A stretch of DNA of 55,372 nt from Verrucomicrobiaceae bacterium. Lineage in GTDB: Bacteria; Verrucomicrobiota; Verrucomicrobiia; Verrucomicrobiales; Verrucomicrobiaceae. The position numbers and the translations under genes were made by a program. The stretch is taken from positions 1 to 55,372 of the forward strand of contig JAIXZA010000020.1 of the NCBI GenBank assembly GCA_027489965.1, in the 5' to 3' direction. Positions 36,138 through 44,708 of the stretch are shown piece by piece (position 1 is the first letter of the stretch; each line of letters begins with the position of its first letter). The notes under the pieces were generated by a model, which saw nothing but the letters and a program-made list of their open reading frames with translations, made no database searches and had not been told where the DNA came from.

Positions 36138-36842
36138 ATGCTTTTACCCGACCTTCGAGCCCAAATCTGTGCTGCCAATCAAGCCCTTGTTCCTAGCGGT
36201 CTCGTCCGCCTGACTTGGGGAAACGTTTCTGGTATCGATCGCGCCAGCGGCCTGTGGGGGATCAAGCCCAGTGGTGTGGATTATGCAGCCCTCACGCCTG
36301 AAGACATCGTCATCATGAATTTGGAGGGCAAGATTGTCGAGGGAACCTTGCGCCCTTCCTCAGATACTAAAACGCACCTGCATCTGTATCGCGAATTTCC
36401 CGAGATCGGTGGCATCACCCACACACACAGCCTGCACGCCACCATGTTTTCCCAGGCGGGGCTAGAACTCCCCTGCTATGGCACCACCCATGCCGATCAT
36501 TTTCATGGCACGATACCTATCGTCCGAGTCCTAACCCCTGAAGAAGTAGCTGAAGATTACGAACACTTCACTGGCGTGGCGATCGTTGAGCGCCTTCGTG
36601 AGCTAGGCCTAAGTCCACTTGAAATGCCTGCTATCCTGCAGCTCCACCATGCGCCATTTACTTTTGGAAAATGCCCCATGGATTCCGTCAATAACAGCAT
36701 CGCACTAGAAATGTGCGCCCACATGGCCCTCGGCAGCTTTGCCTTGAATCCCGGAATGGCCCCAATCCCCGAGTTCATCCTTAAAAAACATCACCTCCGC
36801 AAGCACGGCCCTGGAGCCTATTACGGTCAGGAGAAGCATTGA
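36138..36842 (+). CDS. araD: L-ribulose-5-phosphate 4-epimerase
   Basis: This 234-residue class II aldolase-family zinc enzyme interconverts L-ribulose-5-phosphate and D-xylulose-5-phosphate. The match to AraD is close throughout: LTWGNVSGIDRASGLWGIKPSGVDY, the zinc-binding ITHTHSLHAT block, GTTHADHFHGTIP, and the end KHHLRKHGPGAYYGQ. No other arabinose gene is nearby, so it may serve another pentose or ascorbate-like route. No clear ribosome site precedes the start. An imperfect hairpin follows the stop. Confidence 0.94.
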   Translation: MLLPDLRAQICAANQALVPSGLVRLTWGNVSGIDRASGLWGIKPSGVDYAALTPEDIVIMNLEGKIVEGTLRPSSDTKTHLHLYREFPEIGGITHTHSLHATMFSQAGLELPCYGTTHADHFHGTIPIVRVLTPEEVAEDYEHFTGVAIVERLRELGLSPLEMPAILQLHHAPFTFGKCPMDSVNNSIALEMCAHMALGSFALNPGMAPIPEFILKKHHLRKHGPGAYYGQEKH

Positions 36843-36876
36843 AGGCACTTCGTCTGGGCGTTCAAACCGATAATGA

Positions 36877-36912
36877 ACTGCGATCCCTTTTCTAAACAAA
36901 GAGGATCGCAGT
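36877..36912. terminator. Hairpin between converging araD and DUF1501 genes
   Basis: A 10-bp perfect stem (36877-36886 with 36903-36912) can be extended inward by C/T against A/G pairs with one bulge. It lies between two converging genes. No good T run follows on either strand, so termination by it is uncertain. Confidence 0.45.
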
Positions 36913-36949
36913 CCAAAGAAAGGATCTGCACAAACTAACAGAAACAGAG

Positions 36950-38257
36950 CTAAGCAAACACGCCAGTGAGCGGTTGGCCTTTGTCCGCGATGGTGAAGGG
37001 GCGCTTGCTGGGGCTGTAGATGATTTGGTCAAGAGGCAGACCCAGGGCATAGGCAATGGAGGCATTCATGTCCTGAATCTTGACTTTGTCCTCAATGACT
37101 TCGCGGCCTTCTTTATCAGTCTTACCGTAAGTGAAGCCGCCTTTGACGCCGCCGCCAAACATGACAGCTGAGAAAGCTTTTGGATAATGGTCGCGCCCGA
37201 CGTTTTGATTGATGTCCGGCGTGCGTCCAAACTCAGAGGTCAAGACGATGAGCGTGTCCTTGAGCAGACCGCGATTGTGCAAATCAGAAACGAGACTAGC
37301 GAGGGCTTTATCCAGGATTTCACAAAGCTCGGGCACACGTACAAAGTTAGCATTGTGGGTATCCCAGCCCCCCAGGGAGACTTCGACAAAGCGGACTCCG
37401 CGTTCCACGAGGCGTCGAGCGAGCAGACAGCCTTGACCGAAGGATTCGCGGCCATAGGCAGTGCGTAAATCCGCAGGTTCTTCGGTTAGATCAAAGGCTT
37501 TCAGGTCCTCCGATTTCATCATCGCGATGGCATCATCATACATCTCAGCGTAGGCCTTGACATTGCGATGAGCAAAGGTCGAGCGAAAGTCCTGATCCAA
37601 CTCATCAGCAAGCCTCATGCGTGCTTGAAACTTATCCTCTGGCACTGTGGATTTGACATTCTTGAGTCCGTTTTCAGGATTGTTCACATACAAAGGACTG
37701 TGGGCCGCAGGGAAGAAGCCTGCGCCTGGATGACGGCTATCGTTTCCGATGAAAACAAAGTTTGGCAGCGTGCTGTTGCCACCGCCTTGGAAGACATTCA
37801 ACCACGCACCCATGGCTGGGTGACGAATCGTGCCCCGCAGCTCATAGCTGGTGTGCATCATGTAGTTACCCTGCTCATGCGCACCTTGTGTGGATGTGAG
37901 CGAGTTAATGACTGTGCCGTGATGCATCTGCTTAGCCGTGAGCGGAAGGTTCTCGGCAATCCGTACGCCATCGGCGCTCGTTTTGATTGCCTTGGTTGGA
38001 CCTGCCGTTTCTGCACCTTCTTTTGGATCCCAAGTGTCCATGTGGGACTGGCCACCACTCATGTAGAGATAGATAACATTCTTGGCCGTGGGCACCTGCT
38101 TCAACTTAGACGAACCTTCAAAGGCGGCAAAGGATTTGCTGCTGAGGGAACTGCCAAGCATGCCCACGCCAAGTAGCGAGGAAGCAGTCTTAGCAGCAAA
38201 ATCGCGACGGCTAATTTCACCGGTGCGGAGGAGTTTGGAGGTGAGTTCTTGTTTCAT
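36950..38257 (-). CDS. DUF1501 family protein, Tat-exported
   Basis: This 435-residue protein has a twin-arginine N-terminus (SRRDFAAKTASSLLGVG; Arg pair at 17-18). The DUF1501 core includes IYLYMSGGQSHMDTWDPK, INSLTSTQGAHEQGNYMMHTSYEL, SLGGWDTHNANF and LTSEFGRTPDINQNVGRDHYPKAFSAVMFGGGVKGG. The function is unproven; in this phylum such proteins are encoded with DUF1549/DUF1553 proteins, and here that partner ends 42 bp upstream, so co-transcription is very likely. It is related to, but distinct from, the other DUF1501 protein in the window. Confidence 0.92.
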   Translation of the reverse strand: MKQELTSKLLRTGEISRRDFAAKTASSLLGVGMLGSSLSSKSFAAFEGSSKLKQVPTAKNVIYLYMSGGQSHMDTWDPKEGAETAGPTKAIKTSADGVRIAENLPLTAKQMHHGTVINSLTSTQGAHEQGNYMMHTSYELRGTIRHPAMGAWLNVFQGGGNSTLPNFVFIGNDSRHPGAGFFPAAHSPLYVNNPENGLKNVKSTVPEDKFQARMRLADELDQDFRSTFAHRNVKAYAEMYDDAIAMMKSEDLKAFDLTEEPADLRTAYGRESFGQGCLLARRLVERGVRFVEVSLGGWDTHNANFVRVPELCEILDKALASLVSDLHNRGLLKDTLIVLTSEFGRTPDINQNVGRDHYPKAFSAVMFGGGVKGGFTYGKTDKEGREVIEDKVKIQDMNASIAYALGLPLDQIIYSPSKRPFTIADKGQPLTGVFA

Positions 38258-38299
38258 GATTTGAGCTGTGTTGATGGACTTTGATAAAATGAGAACGGC

Positions 38300-40747
38300 T
38301 TACTGAACAAAAATAAATTGTTGGGTGTTCAAGAGAGAAAAGATGAGATCCTCATAGGTCGTGAGCCCGTTTTCTTGAGCTTTGAGCCATGTGGCTTTTT
38401 CCTTGGCTGTTGGTTTCCGAGAGAGCAGCGAAAGGTAGGCTGCATCGACCTTGTCATCTGGATAAGGGGCCTTGCTGAGGGTCAACATGAGTTGACTGTA
38501 TTTGCTGAGAATCTGTGGAAGAAGCTGTCCATTCATCAAGGCAAGAGCCTGAGGCACGCTGGCTTCATTATTGGCGTTTTCAATGGTTTCACGATCGCTT
38601 TGACCAAATTCACGGAGGTAATGACCACGTGGTGCGGGGCTTTCGACTTCAGCTGAGCGCAACCAATTACGGGACTGTTCAGCACGTGATTTGAAGTAGT
38701 ATCTCCACTCCTTCTCGGGGATGCCAAAGAATTGCGCTTCTTCCTTATAGGCGGCCTCCCGCTGTTCTGATTCTGCCTTTTTCTCTTCTGGCGTGGACTC
38801 CTTACGGTCATAGCCAGGGATGATGACTTTCTCAGCTTTAATTCCGTAGGCCATCATGGTCATGCTTTCGCCAGCCATCATGGAGGGGGCGGCATCACCA
38901 CCTGAGGCATTGGTTTTCATGGTCACGTTTTGGAAGGGCTTGCCGGTCACCTTTTCATAAAGCTTCTTTTCACCTGGGACGATGATTTCATTGGTGGAGA
39001 CACGACGGCCTTCATTCTGAATGGCATTCACTTCACTGCGAATCTGATCCACTTTCTTCTTCAACTCGACCAGCTTGAGATCGGCAGCTTTGCGATCATC
39101 TCCCTTTAAGGCTTCTGCTTTCTCCTGCATCTCCTTTTGGGCCATGCGAGCCGCTAGGAATTGCTTTTGCTTAGCATCGGTGCGCTCACGATTTTTATCG
39201 TAAATGGCCGCTGCAAGTTTTACGCCACGCAGAGCCTCTTCGGGCGTCAGCGAGTCCACACCATCGGCGATCTTCCGGGCCTGTTGAACGCGTTGATCCA
39301 TCTGTTCACGGGCGGTAACATTGATCATATCTGGGCTTGGATTGATCAGGGTGACAAATGAATCCCACATCTGTTCGGCACTCATGCGGCGCAGTAACGG
39401 ACCGGTGAAATGATACACCACACCAGGAGCCACATCCTCACGGGTCACTTGGCGCTGATATGCACTCGTGTTGAAAAGCACACGCAGGAATCCTTTCATG
39501 TCGTAATTCATTTCGACGATGAGTTTTTCCAGATGCTTCTGCATCTCTGGATTCATTGGAACCGTGCCGTCCATGAGTTCGTCCAGCGGCTCGATCAAGG
39601 CGAGGCCAAAGGCTTTCTTCCAAAGACGATTCACAATCACGGTGGTGAAGCGTGGGTTGTCTTTGCCGGTCATCCATCGTGCATAGGCCTGCAGAGGTGT
39701 CTCACCAGGTTGAGTAATGCATTCATGGCCCATCATGGTTCCAGGAGAGACGGCTGACTTAGGCTTGGCATCTGGGTATTGATAATCGTGCGGTAGGGTG
39801 ACTTTGCGATCACGACTACTGACGCTGGTATAACGCATCGTGTCACTGATATCCCGCATGGACTCCTGGTAATTGCGTTGCTCTTTGCGGATCTTCTGAC
39901 GGGCCTCATCACGCCTTTTCTGCACCTCTTTGTATTCGGCACGGTATTTTTCATCCAGTTTGGCATAGGTCTGCTTGTCCATGCCTTTTACAAACTTCGG
40001 ACGCTGAGGCTCTTTAAAAGAAGCTTTGATGGTCTCTTCCTGCTCTTTTAAAAGATCGCGCACTCCACCCATGGTGCCGCCATTGTAGTCCTGTGTTTCA
40101 ACGCCATACGTGAAGGCGGCCATCTTATAAAACTGCATCTGGGTCCACTTATCAAAAGGGTGATTGTGGCATTGAGCACATTCCACACGAGTTCCCAAAA
40201 AGACACGCACAGTGTTTGCCATATTGTCCAAAGGCATACCACGATCTCTCATGTAATAGCCAATGGCACCGGTTTCCCAGGCTTTCCCCTGAGCCGCGAC
40301 CATTTCGCGCACCAGTTGATCGTAGGGCTTGTTGTCCCGCAGGCTTTGTTTCAGGAAGTTCGTGTAGGCAGCGCCAGTGATGGTGCCGGCCTGATTACCA
40401 TTGGACTGCGCGCGCAGAACGTCCGCCCAGTAGTTGAAGAAATGCTGAGCATAACCTTCAGAAGCCAAGAGCTTATCGATTAGCTTCTGGCGCTTGTCAG
40501 ACTCTTTTGAAGCGAGAAACTCCTCGGTCTCCCTTGTCGTCGGGATGCGACCAATGACGTCGAGGTAGATACGACGAACGAAGATGTTGTCATCCGCTTC
40601 AGGATTACCCTTGATGTTGTGCTTCTTCCAATCTGATTCCAAAATAGAATCGATCTGACGTGCAGCAGCCTGTGGCTCCAAAGCTGCATGAACAGAACTA
40701 GAGAGTCCTAAAAAAGAAATGAAAACAAAGCGGTTCATGTGATTCAT
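38300..40747 (-). CDS. DUF1549/DUF1553 family exported protein
   Basis: The protein has 815 residues: a signal peptide (about 1-21), a DUF1549 domain (about 25-240: FVRRIYLDVIGRIPTTRETEEF, a CAQCHNHPFDKW motif of the CxxCH type), a charged middle section, and a DUF1553 domain (from about 350: VNRLWKKAFGLALIEPLDELMDG, then NTSAYQRQV). About residues 495-600 are rich in Lys, Glu and Gln and may form coiled coils. The C-terminus ends with the typical LLNTQQFIFVQ. Whether CxxCH binds heme is unknown. It is the partner of the DUF1501 gene immediately downstream. Confidence 0.92.
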   Translation of the reverse strand: MNHMNRFVFISFLGLSSSVHAALEPQAAARQIDSILESDWKKHNIKGNPEADDNIFVRRIYLDVIGRIPTTRETEEFLASKESDKRQKLIDKLLASEGYAQHFFNYWADVLRAQSNGNQAGTITGAAYTNFLKQSLRDNKPYDQLVREMVAAQGKAWETGAIGYYMRDRGMPLDNMANTVRVFLGTRVECAQCHNHPFDKWTQMQFYKMAAFTYGVETQDYNGGTMGGVRDLLKEQEETIKASFKEPQRPKFVKGMDKQTYAKLDEKYRAEYKEVQKRRDEARQKIRKEQRNYQESMRDISDTMRYTSVSSRDRKVTLPHDYQYPDAKPKSAVSPGTMMGHECITQPGETPLQAYARWMTGKDNPRFTTVIVNRLWKKAFGLALIEPLDELMDGTVPMNPEMQKHLEKLIVEMNYDMKGFLRVLFNTSAYQRQVTREDVAPGVVYHFTGPLLRRMSAEQMWDSFVTLINPSPDMINVTAREQMDQRVQQARKIADGVDSLTPEEALRGVKLAAAIYDKNRERTDAKQKQFLAARMAQKEMQEKAEALKGDDRKAADLKLVELKKKVDQIRSEVNAIQNEGRRVSTNEIIVPGEKKLYEKVTGKPFQNVTMKTNASGGDAAPSMMAGESMTMMAYGIKAEKVIIPGYDRKESTPEEKKAESEQREAAYKEEAQFFGIPEKEWRYYFKSRAEQSRNWLRSAEVESPAPRGHYLREFGQSDRETIENANNEASVPQALALMNGQLLPQILSKYSQLMLTLSKAPYPDDKVDAAYLSLLSRKPTAKEKATWLKAQENGLTTYEDLIFSLLNTQQFIFVQ

Positions 40748-40806
40748 GACACACTAACGCCAGCCGAATCAGACTTTTTCACAATTCAAAATAATATTCA
40801 GAATCA

Positions 40807-40838
40807 CAAAAAAGCGGCGACCCATGAGAGTCGCCGCT
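40807..40838 (-). terminator. Rho-independent terminator
   Basis: A 9-bp perfect G+C-rich stem (40813-40821 with 40830-40838) with an 8-base loop is followed on the - strand by a run of six T residues that begins with the last stem base. It lies 30 bp after the stop of the adenylation-domain gene at 40868. Confidence 0.9.
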
Positions 40839-40867
40839 AAACTTACAGAATACTGAAACTCAAAAAC

Positions 40868-41929
40868 TCAGTAAACACCTTCAACGATAGTCTTTTCCAT
40901 TGCTCCAAAAGGCCGAACATCGGCCACGCCATCCCAGGCATAAGGAGCGCGCGGTCTGCGGCGCATGGCTTCATCACGCTCCAGGAAGCGTGGCATGAAG
41001 AACTCCTTGGTCAGAGTGGTCAATTCTACACGTCCCCAGGCATCGTACTCCACGGTGTTGTCCGTATTGTTTGGATCGACAACGCGAAGCACGGCACGCG
41101 GCTGAGGCGCATAATAGGAAATAGAGAAGTTATCTTCAGGCGTCAGCGGCACGCTGGCAGCCAAACCCATGAGCGTATTGCCATAGGTCGGATAGAAGCC
41201 GATGCGGCCTTCCAGCACTTCTTCGACAATGAATCGCACATACTGAGGAGTCATCGTAGTGCCACCGACGAAGCAACCACGAATACCCACGCCGTAGAGG
41301 TCCACCTTTTCAGCCAGAGCTTCCAGAAGCTTCGGAGTGGTGAAAATCGCAGAGATTTTACGATTCTTCAGCAGGGTCACAGCCTGATCGACGACATGGT
41401 CCATGTAGGCACGAGCAACTTCGAACTGTTTATTCGAAATGACTTTCTTCACGAAGCGGGGATCGAGATCGATAAAGTAGCAGGAACTGCCGCGATAATT
41501 GGCCAAATGCTCAACAGCTAGACGAAGACGACGCGGTCCGGTAGGGCCGACCATGATCCAGGATTCGCCCGGTGGGAAATGCTTGTCATCGAGTTTATGG
41601 CTGAACTCCTCATAATCGACACGGAAGTCATTCCAGCCCACGCGCTGCTTCGGCATGCCAGTAGTGCCACCAGTTTCAAAGACGCTGAAAGGCTTACCTT
41701 TAAAAGCCTCAGGCACCCAAACCTCTGGCTGAAGATCTCTGAGCCATTCGTCCTGAAAATGAGGGAACTTGGCAATGATGTCTTCGTAATTATTGACGAC
41801 ACCGCGAGGGTCAAAGTTCTTCTTGGCCCAATCAAGCCAGAAAGGGCATCCTGTCTCGGGTGAGAAATGCCATTGGATGATTTCACGGATCTGATGATCT
41901 AGCTGAGCTTTAGCTTCTTCGGGTGTCAT
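40868..41929 (-). CDS. PaaK-like adenylation-domain protein, short
   Basis: This 353-residue protein resembles phenylacetate-CoA ligase and related adenylate-forming enzymes: the phosphate-binding loop FETGGTTGMPKQ, IFTTPKLLEALAEKV, the GCFVGGTTMTPQYVRF strand and a FYPTYGNTLMGLAA block. It is about 80 residues shorter than PaaK and stops soon after the WGRVELTTLTKEFFMPRF region, so the usual C-terminal subdomain with the catalytic lysine seems absent. It may activate an aromatic or other acid and depend on another protein, or it may be non-catalytic. It stands alone with its own terminator. Confidence 0.72.
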   Translation of the reverse strand: MTPEEAKAQLDHQIREIIQWHFSPETGCPFWLDWAKKNFDPRGVVNNYEDIIAKFPHFQDEWLRDLQPEVWVPEAFKGKPFSVFETGGTTGMPKQRVGWNDFRVDYEEFSHKLDDKHFPPGESWIMVGPTGPRRLRLAVEHLANYRGSSCYFIDLDPRFVKKVISNKQFEVARAYMDHVVDQAVTLLKNRKISAIFTTPKLLEALAEKVDLYGVGIRGCFVGGTTMTPQYVRFIVEEVLEGRIGFYPTYGNTLMGLAASVPLTPEDNFSISYYAPQPRAVLRVVDPNNTDNTVEYDAWGRVELTTLTKEFFMPRFLERDEAMRRRPRAPYAWDGVADVRPFGAMEKTIVEGVY

Positions 41930-42047
41930 GGTTGGTTGGGGAGGTTTGAAAAAATGGGAGAAGTGGTTAACGCAATTACGCTGCCACCCCTTTCTAAGAC
42001 TGACATTAGGAAATCAACGCTGGAAATGCAAAGACGTGAACAAGAAT

Positions 42048-44678
42048 TCAAGGCACCAGCTTTTCGTCCCAAATCCAAAGAGGTGTAAGCGCACCTGATT
42101 CCACCCAGCCACGCAGATTTTCTGGCACATTGGGAATCTCAACAAATATCCAGGAGCCTCGCTTTTCGAGAACACGCACCTGACTACCAGGAGGCAGTGA
42201 AATCACGCTACCACTGGTGACCGTCGCTGCGGTGTAGGCACTGATGTCGGGTTGATTCACAATGCTGATGTCCTTCACCCGAGTTTCACTCGCAGGGCGT
42301 AGTGCAGCCAAGGCTGAAGCTGGCAAAAGAATGACAAGCCCCATGGCGGAAAGGACGAATGGCCAAGCCTGACTGCGCCCACTTAGAATACGCCAAGCTA
42401 GTGGCAAACAATGCATCCAAAAGCCAAGAGCCGCCAAAAGCAGCCACTGATTTAAGCTCAACATAAAGCTGATTCCAGCCAGGGGTGAGGCTTCATTAAA
42501 ACTAACAAAACGAGTTAGATCAAAAAGATGCCTCAAGTTCTGACGCAGTTCGGGATTACGTCCATCCAATAGCTGTGCCCGCTGATACCAGAGTGCCGCA
42601 CGTCCCAGATCTTTCTGACGATAACGCGCATGACCGATGATCTGAAAGACTTCTGCGCTCAACTGAGGAGGCGTCTTTTTCGTCAGCGATTCCGCCAGAT
42701 ACTGAGCCTTGGTGAAATTACCTTTTTCCAGTTCAGCCACCGCATTCTTATAAACCTCGTCAGCGGAAGCCTCTGGAGCACCAGGCGTTTGTGCATTAAC
42801 CATGCTGAGACAGCAGAGCGCCAGCATGAGCAAACTCAGCTTCTTCATGGATTGCTGCATCAAAGAGTTCAAAGTCCTGAGCATGGAAGTTTTTTCTTCA
42901 GCCGTGATTGGATCAGGTTTAGACGCGGTAAAATTGGTCAAAGCATAGCGATCCAAGATTCCCTTCAAATCTGCATCCGCAGCTGAGACACCAGGCTTCA
43001 AGGTCTGAATGAATTGAGCTGAACGACGAAGGAAATCCTGATCACTAACATCGGGTGATTCTATCTCCTTCCAAGCAGACAACAATTCGCCTGACCGGCT
43101 TGCCTTGGCAAGATCCTGGCGTCTCCTGACTAATGCGATCCCGCAAGCTAGGACGAAAAGGAGCACAGGCACAGTTTGAACCGACCAAAAAGCTTTGCTC
43201 TGCATCAGGGTGCTGTAAGTAGGTGTCACCCAATTTGAGACACCTTTAGTCCGGATCAAAATATCGGTGATGTTAGCCTGCGGATCGGTGACCAGAGGCG
43301 CAACCTCAGCCACAACGGTAGAGCTCCCACCGGTCGAAGCTTCAGCCGCAGCGACTGCTGGGGCAGGTTTCATATTCACCGGGATCGGGGCGGTCCGCAA
43401 AGTGACATACTTTTTATCGGTCGAACTAAAAAATGTTAACTCAAAAGGAGGCACTTCACTGTGCACTGCTTCTGGCACCATAACCTGGGAGTAACCGACT
43501 CGACGTTCGAGCGTTGGTGTTTGATTTTGATCGATCTGACCTTCGATGTTGTAGCGCTTGGCGGGATACAATTTCCAACCGCCGGTTGAAACTAGACTAG
43601 GCGTATTGAGCGCATCAAAGTTCCCTGCCCCGCTAACCGCGATTTCCACCGAAACAGGATCACCTACAGTGAGTTCTGTCGGACTCGCCGTAGCCGTCAT
43701 TTGGAAATCACCCACAGCACCACTGAAGTTTGCCGGTTTGCCTTCTGTTGGGAGAGGTAAAACACGCAGAGTAACCTGCTGGCTTTTGACCTCTATTTTT
43801 CTAGGCTCGCTGGCAGTCCCAAAGAAGCCCTGTGGAAATCCTGGTGGCAAGATCTGACGCGGTTGACCTTCCATAGGAACTTCAATCAACATCTCAAGAT
43901 TGGCGGGCCCCACCTTGAGATCGCCTGTGCGCAAAGAGGAAAGGGTGCTGCGGAAACTCAGCACATAATAACTCTGCCCATCAATGATGGTGCTGGTTTG
44001 TTCATTGGTCTGTGGAAAGCGTGCGATAGCAAAATCACTTTTTTCGATTTCAATCAATCCTAGCCGACGCAGCTGTGTTTGCCTCGGCACATAAAGGCTA
44101 CAAGTCACGGGCATTACCTCACCTTGATAGATCTCCTTTTTGGAGAGTTCGATCTGCAAGATCGGAGCATTCTTATCCTCGCCACCTTGGCCATTTGCCA
44201 ACGGTGTATCTCCCTGCCCTACAGTCAATTTCACCTCGTTCGTTGTGACAGGCTGCCCATCCACAATAATGGTCTGTGTCGGGATGACAAAATCACCCGG
44301 TTCAGTGGCTGTGATGCCCCAGGAAAGTTGGAGAGACACGGACTGACGACCATTGACGATACTCACCTGCTGAGAAGTCGAGACACCTGAGGTTTGGCCA
44401 ATTTGAAGAGGAAAACGTAAATTAGGCAGACTCTGCACCTGACCGTCCTGAACGGTGATAACATAATTGATCACTTGATTCGGCCTAGCCGTTTCAGGCT
44501 GCACATAGGCACGGACAGTGGCTGCATGAAGTTGGCTAGTCAGACTGACAAGGACGAGACAAGCCCAGGCAGCCAATGATCTCAGCGTCGAAACCCTGAC
44601 AGCAACCACCAAGGGCCGAGACTTGATGCGCCCTTGGAGCACATCCAAAACTGAAGACTGATCACTTAACACGTTCAT
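42048..44678 (-). CDS. BatD-BatE fusion protein
   Basis: This 876-residue membrane protein has an N-terminal hydrophobic export segment (about 34-52) and BatD-type beta-sandwich domains (about 53-430: VRAYVQPETARPNQVINYVITV and KKEIYQGEVMPVTCSLYVPRQ). A transmembrane helix (about residue 500) precedes a second part that is BatE-like: an inner hydrophobic segment, TPR repeats (about 650-720: AELEKGNFTKAQYLAESL, then ARYRQKDLGRAALWYQRAQ), two more hydrophobic helices, and a C-terminal SH3-like segment. Fusion of batD and batE is inferred from this order. It is the last gene of the operon, with a 30-bp gap from batBC. Bat proteins are linked to oxygen tolerance and envelope integrity; the mechanism is unclear. 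Confidence 0.85.
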   Translation of the reverse strand: MNVLSDQSSVLDVLQGRIKSRPLVVAVRVSTLRSLAAWACLVLVSLTSQLHAATVRAYVQPETARPNQVINYVITVQDGQVQSLPNLRFPLQIGQTSGVSTSQQVSIVNGRQSVSLQLSWGITATEPGDFVIPTQTIIVDGQPVTTNEVKLTVGQGDTPLANGQGGEDKNAPILQIELSKKEIYQGEVMPVTCSLYVPRQTQLRRLGLIEIEKSDFAIARFPQTNEQTSTIIDGQSYYVLSFRSTLSSLRTGDLKVGPANLEMLIEVPMEGQPRQILPPGFPQGFFGTASEPRKIEVKSQQVTLRVLPLPTEGKPANFSGAVGDFQMTATASPTELTVGDPVSVEIAVSGAGNFDALNTPSLVSTGGWKLYPAKRYNIEGQIDQNQTPTLERRVGYSQVMVPEAVHSEVPPFELTFFSSTDKKYVTLRTAPIPVNMKPAPAVAAAEASTGGSSTVVAEVAPLVTDPQANITDILIRTKGVSNWVTPTYSTLMQSKAFWSVQTVPVLLFVLACGIALVRRRQDLAKASRSGELLSAWKEIESPDVSDQDFLRRSAQFIQTLKPGVSAADADLKGILDRYALTNFTASKPDPITAEEKTSMLRTLNSLMQQSMKKLSLLMLALCCLSMVNAQTPGAPEASADEVYKNAVAELEKGNFTKAQYLAESLTKKTPPQLSAEVFQIIGHARYRQKDLGRAALWYQRAQLLDGRNPELRQNLRHLFDLTRFVSFNEASPLAGISFMLSLNQWLLLAALGFWMHCLPLAWRILSGRSQAWPFVLSAMGLVILLPASALAALRPASETRVKDISIVNQPDISAYTAATVTSGSVISLPPGSQVRVLEKRGSWIFVEIPNVPENLRGWVESGALTPLWIWDEKLVP

Positions 44679-44708
44679 GATTCGTTCGGAAATTTATGTT
44701 CATTTGCC

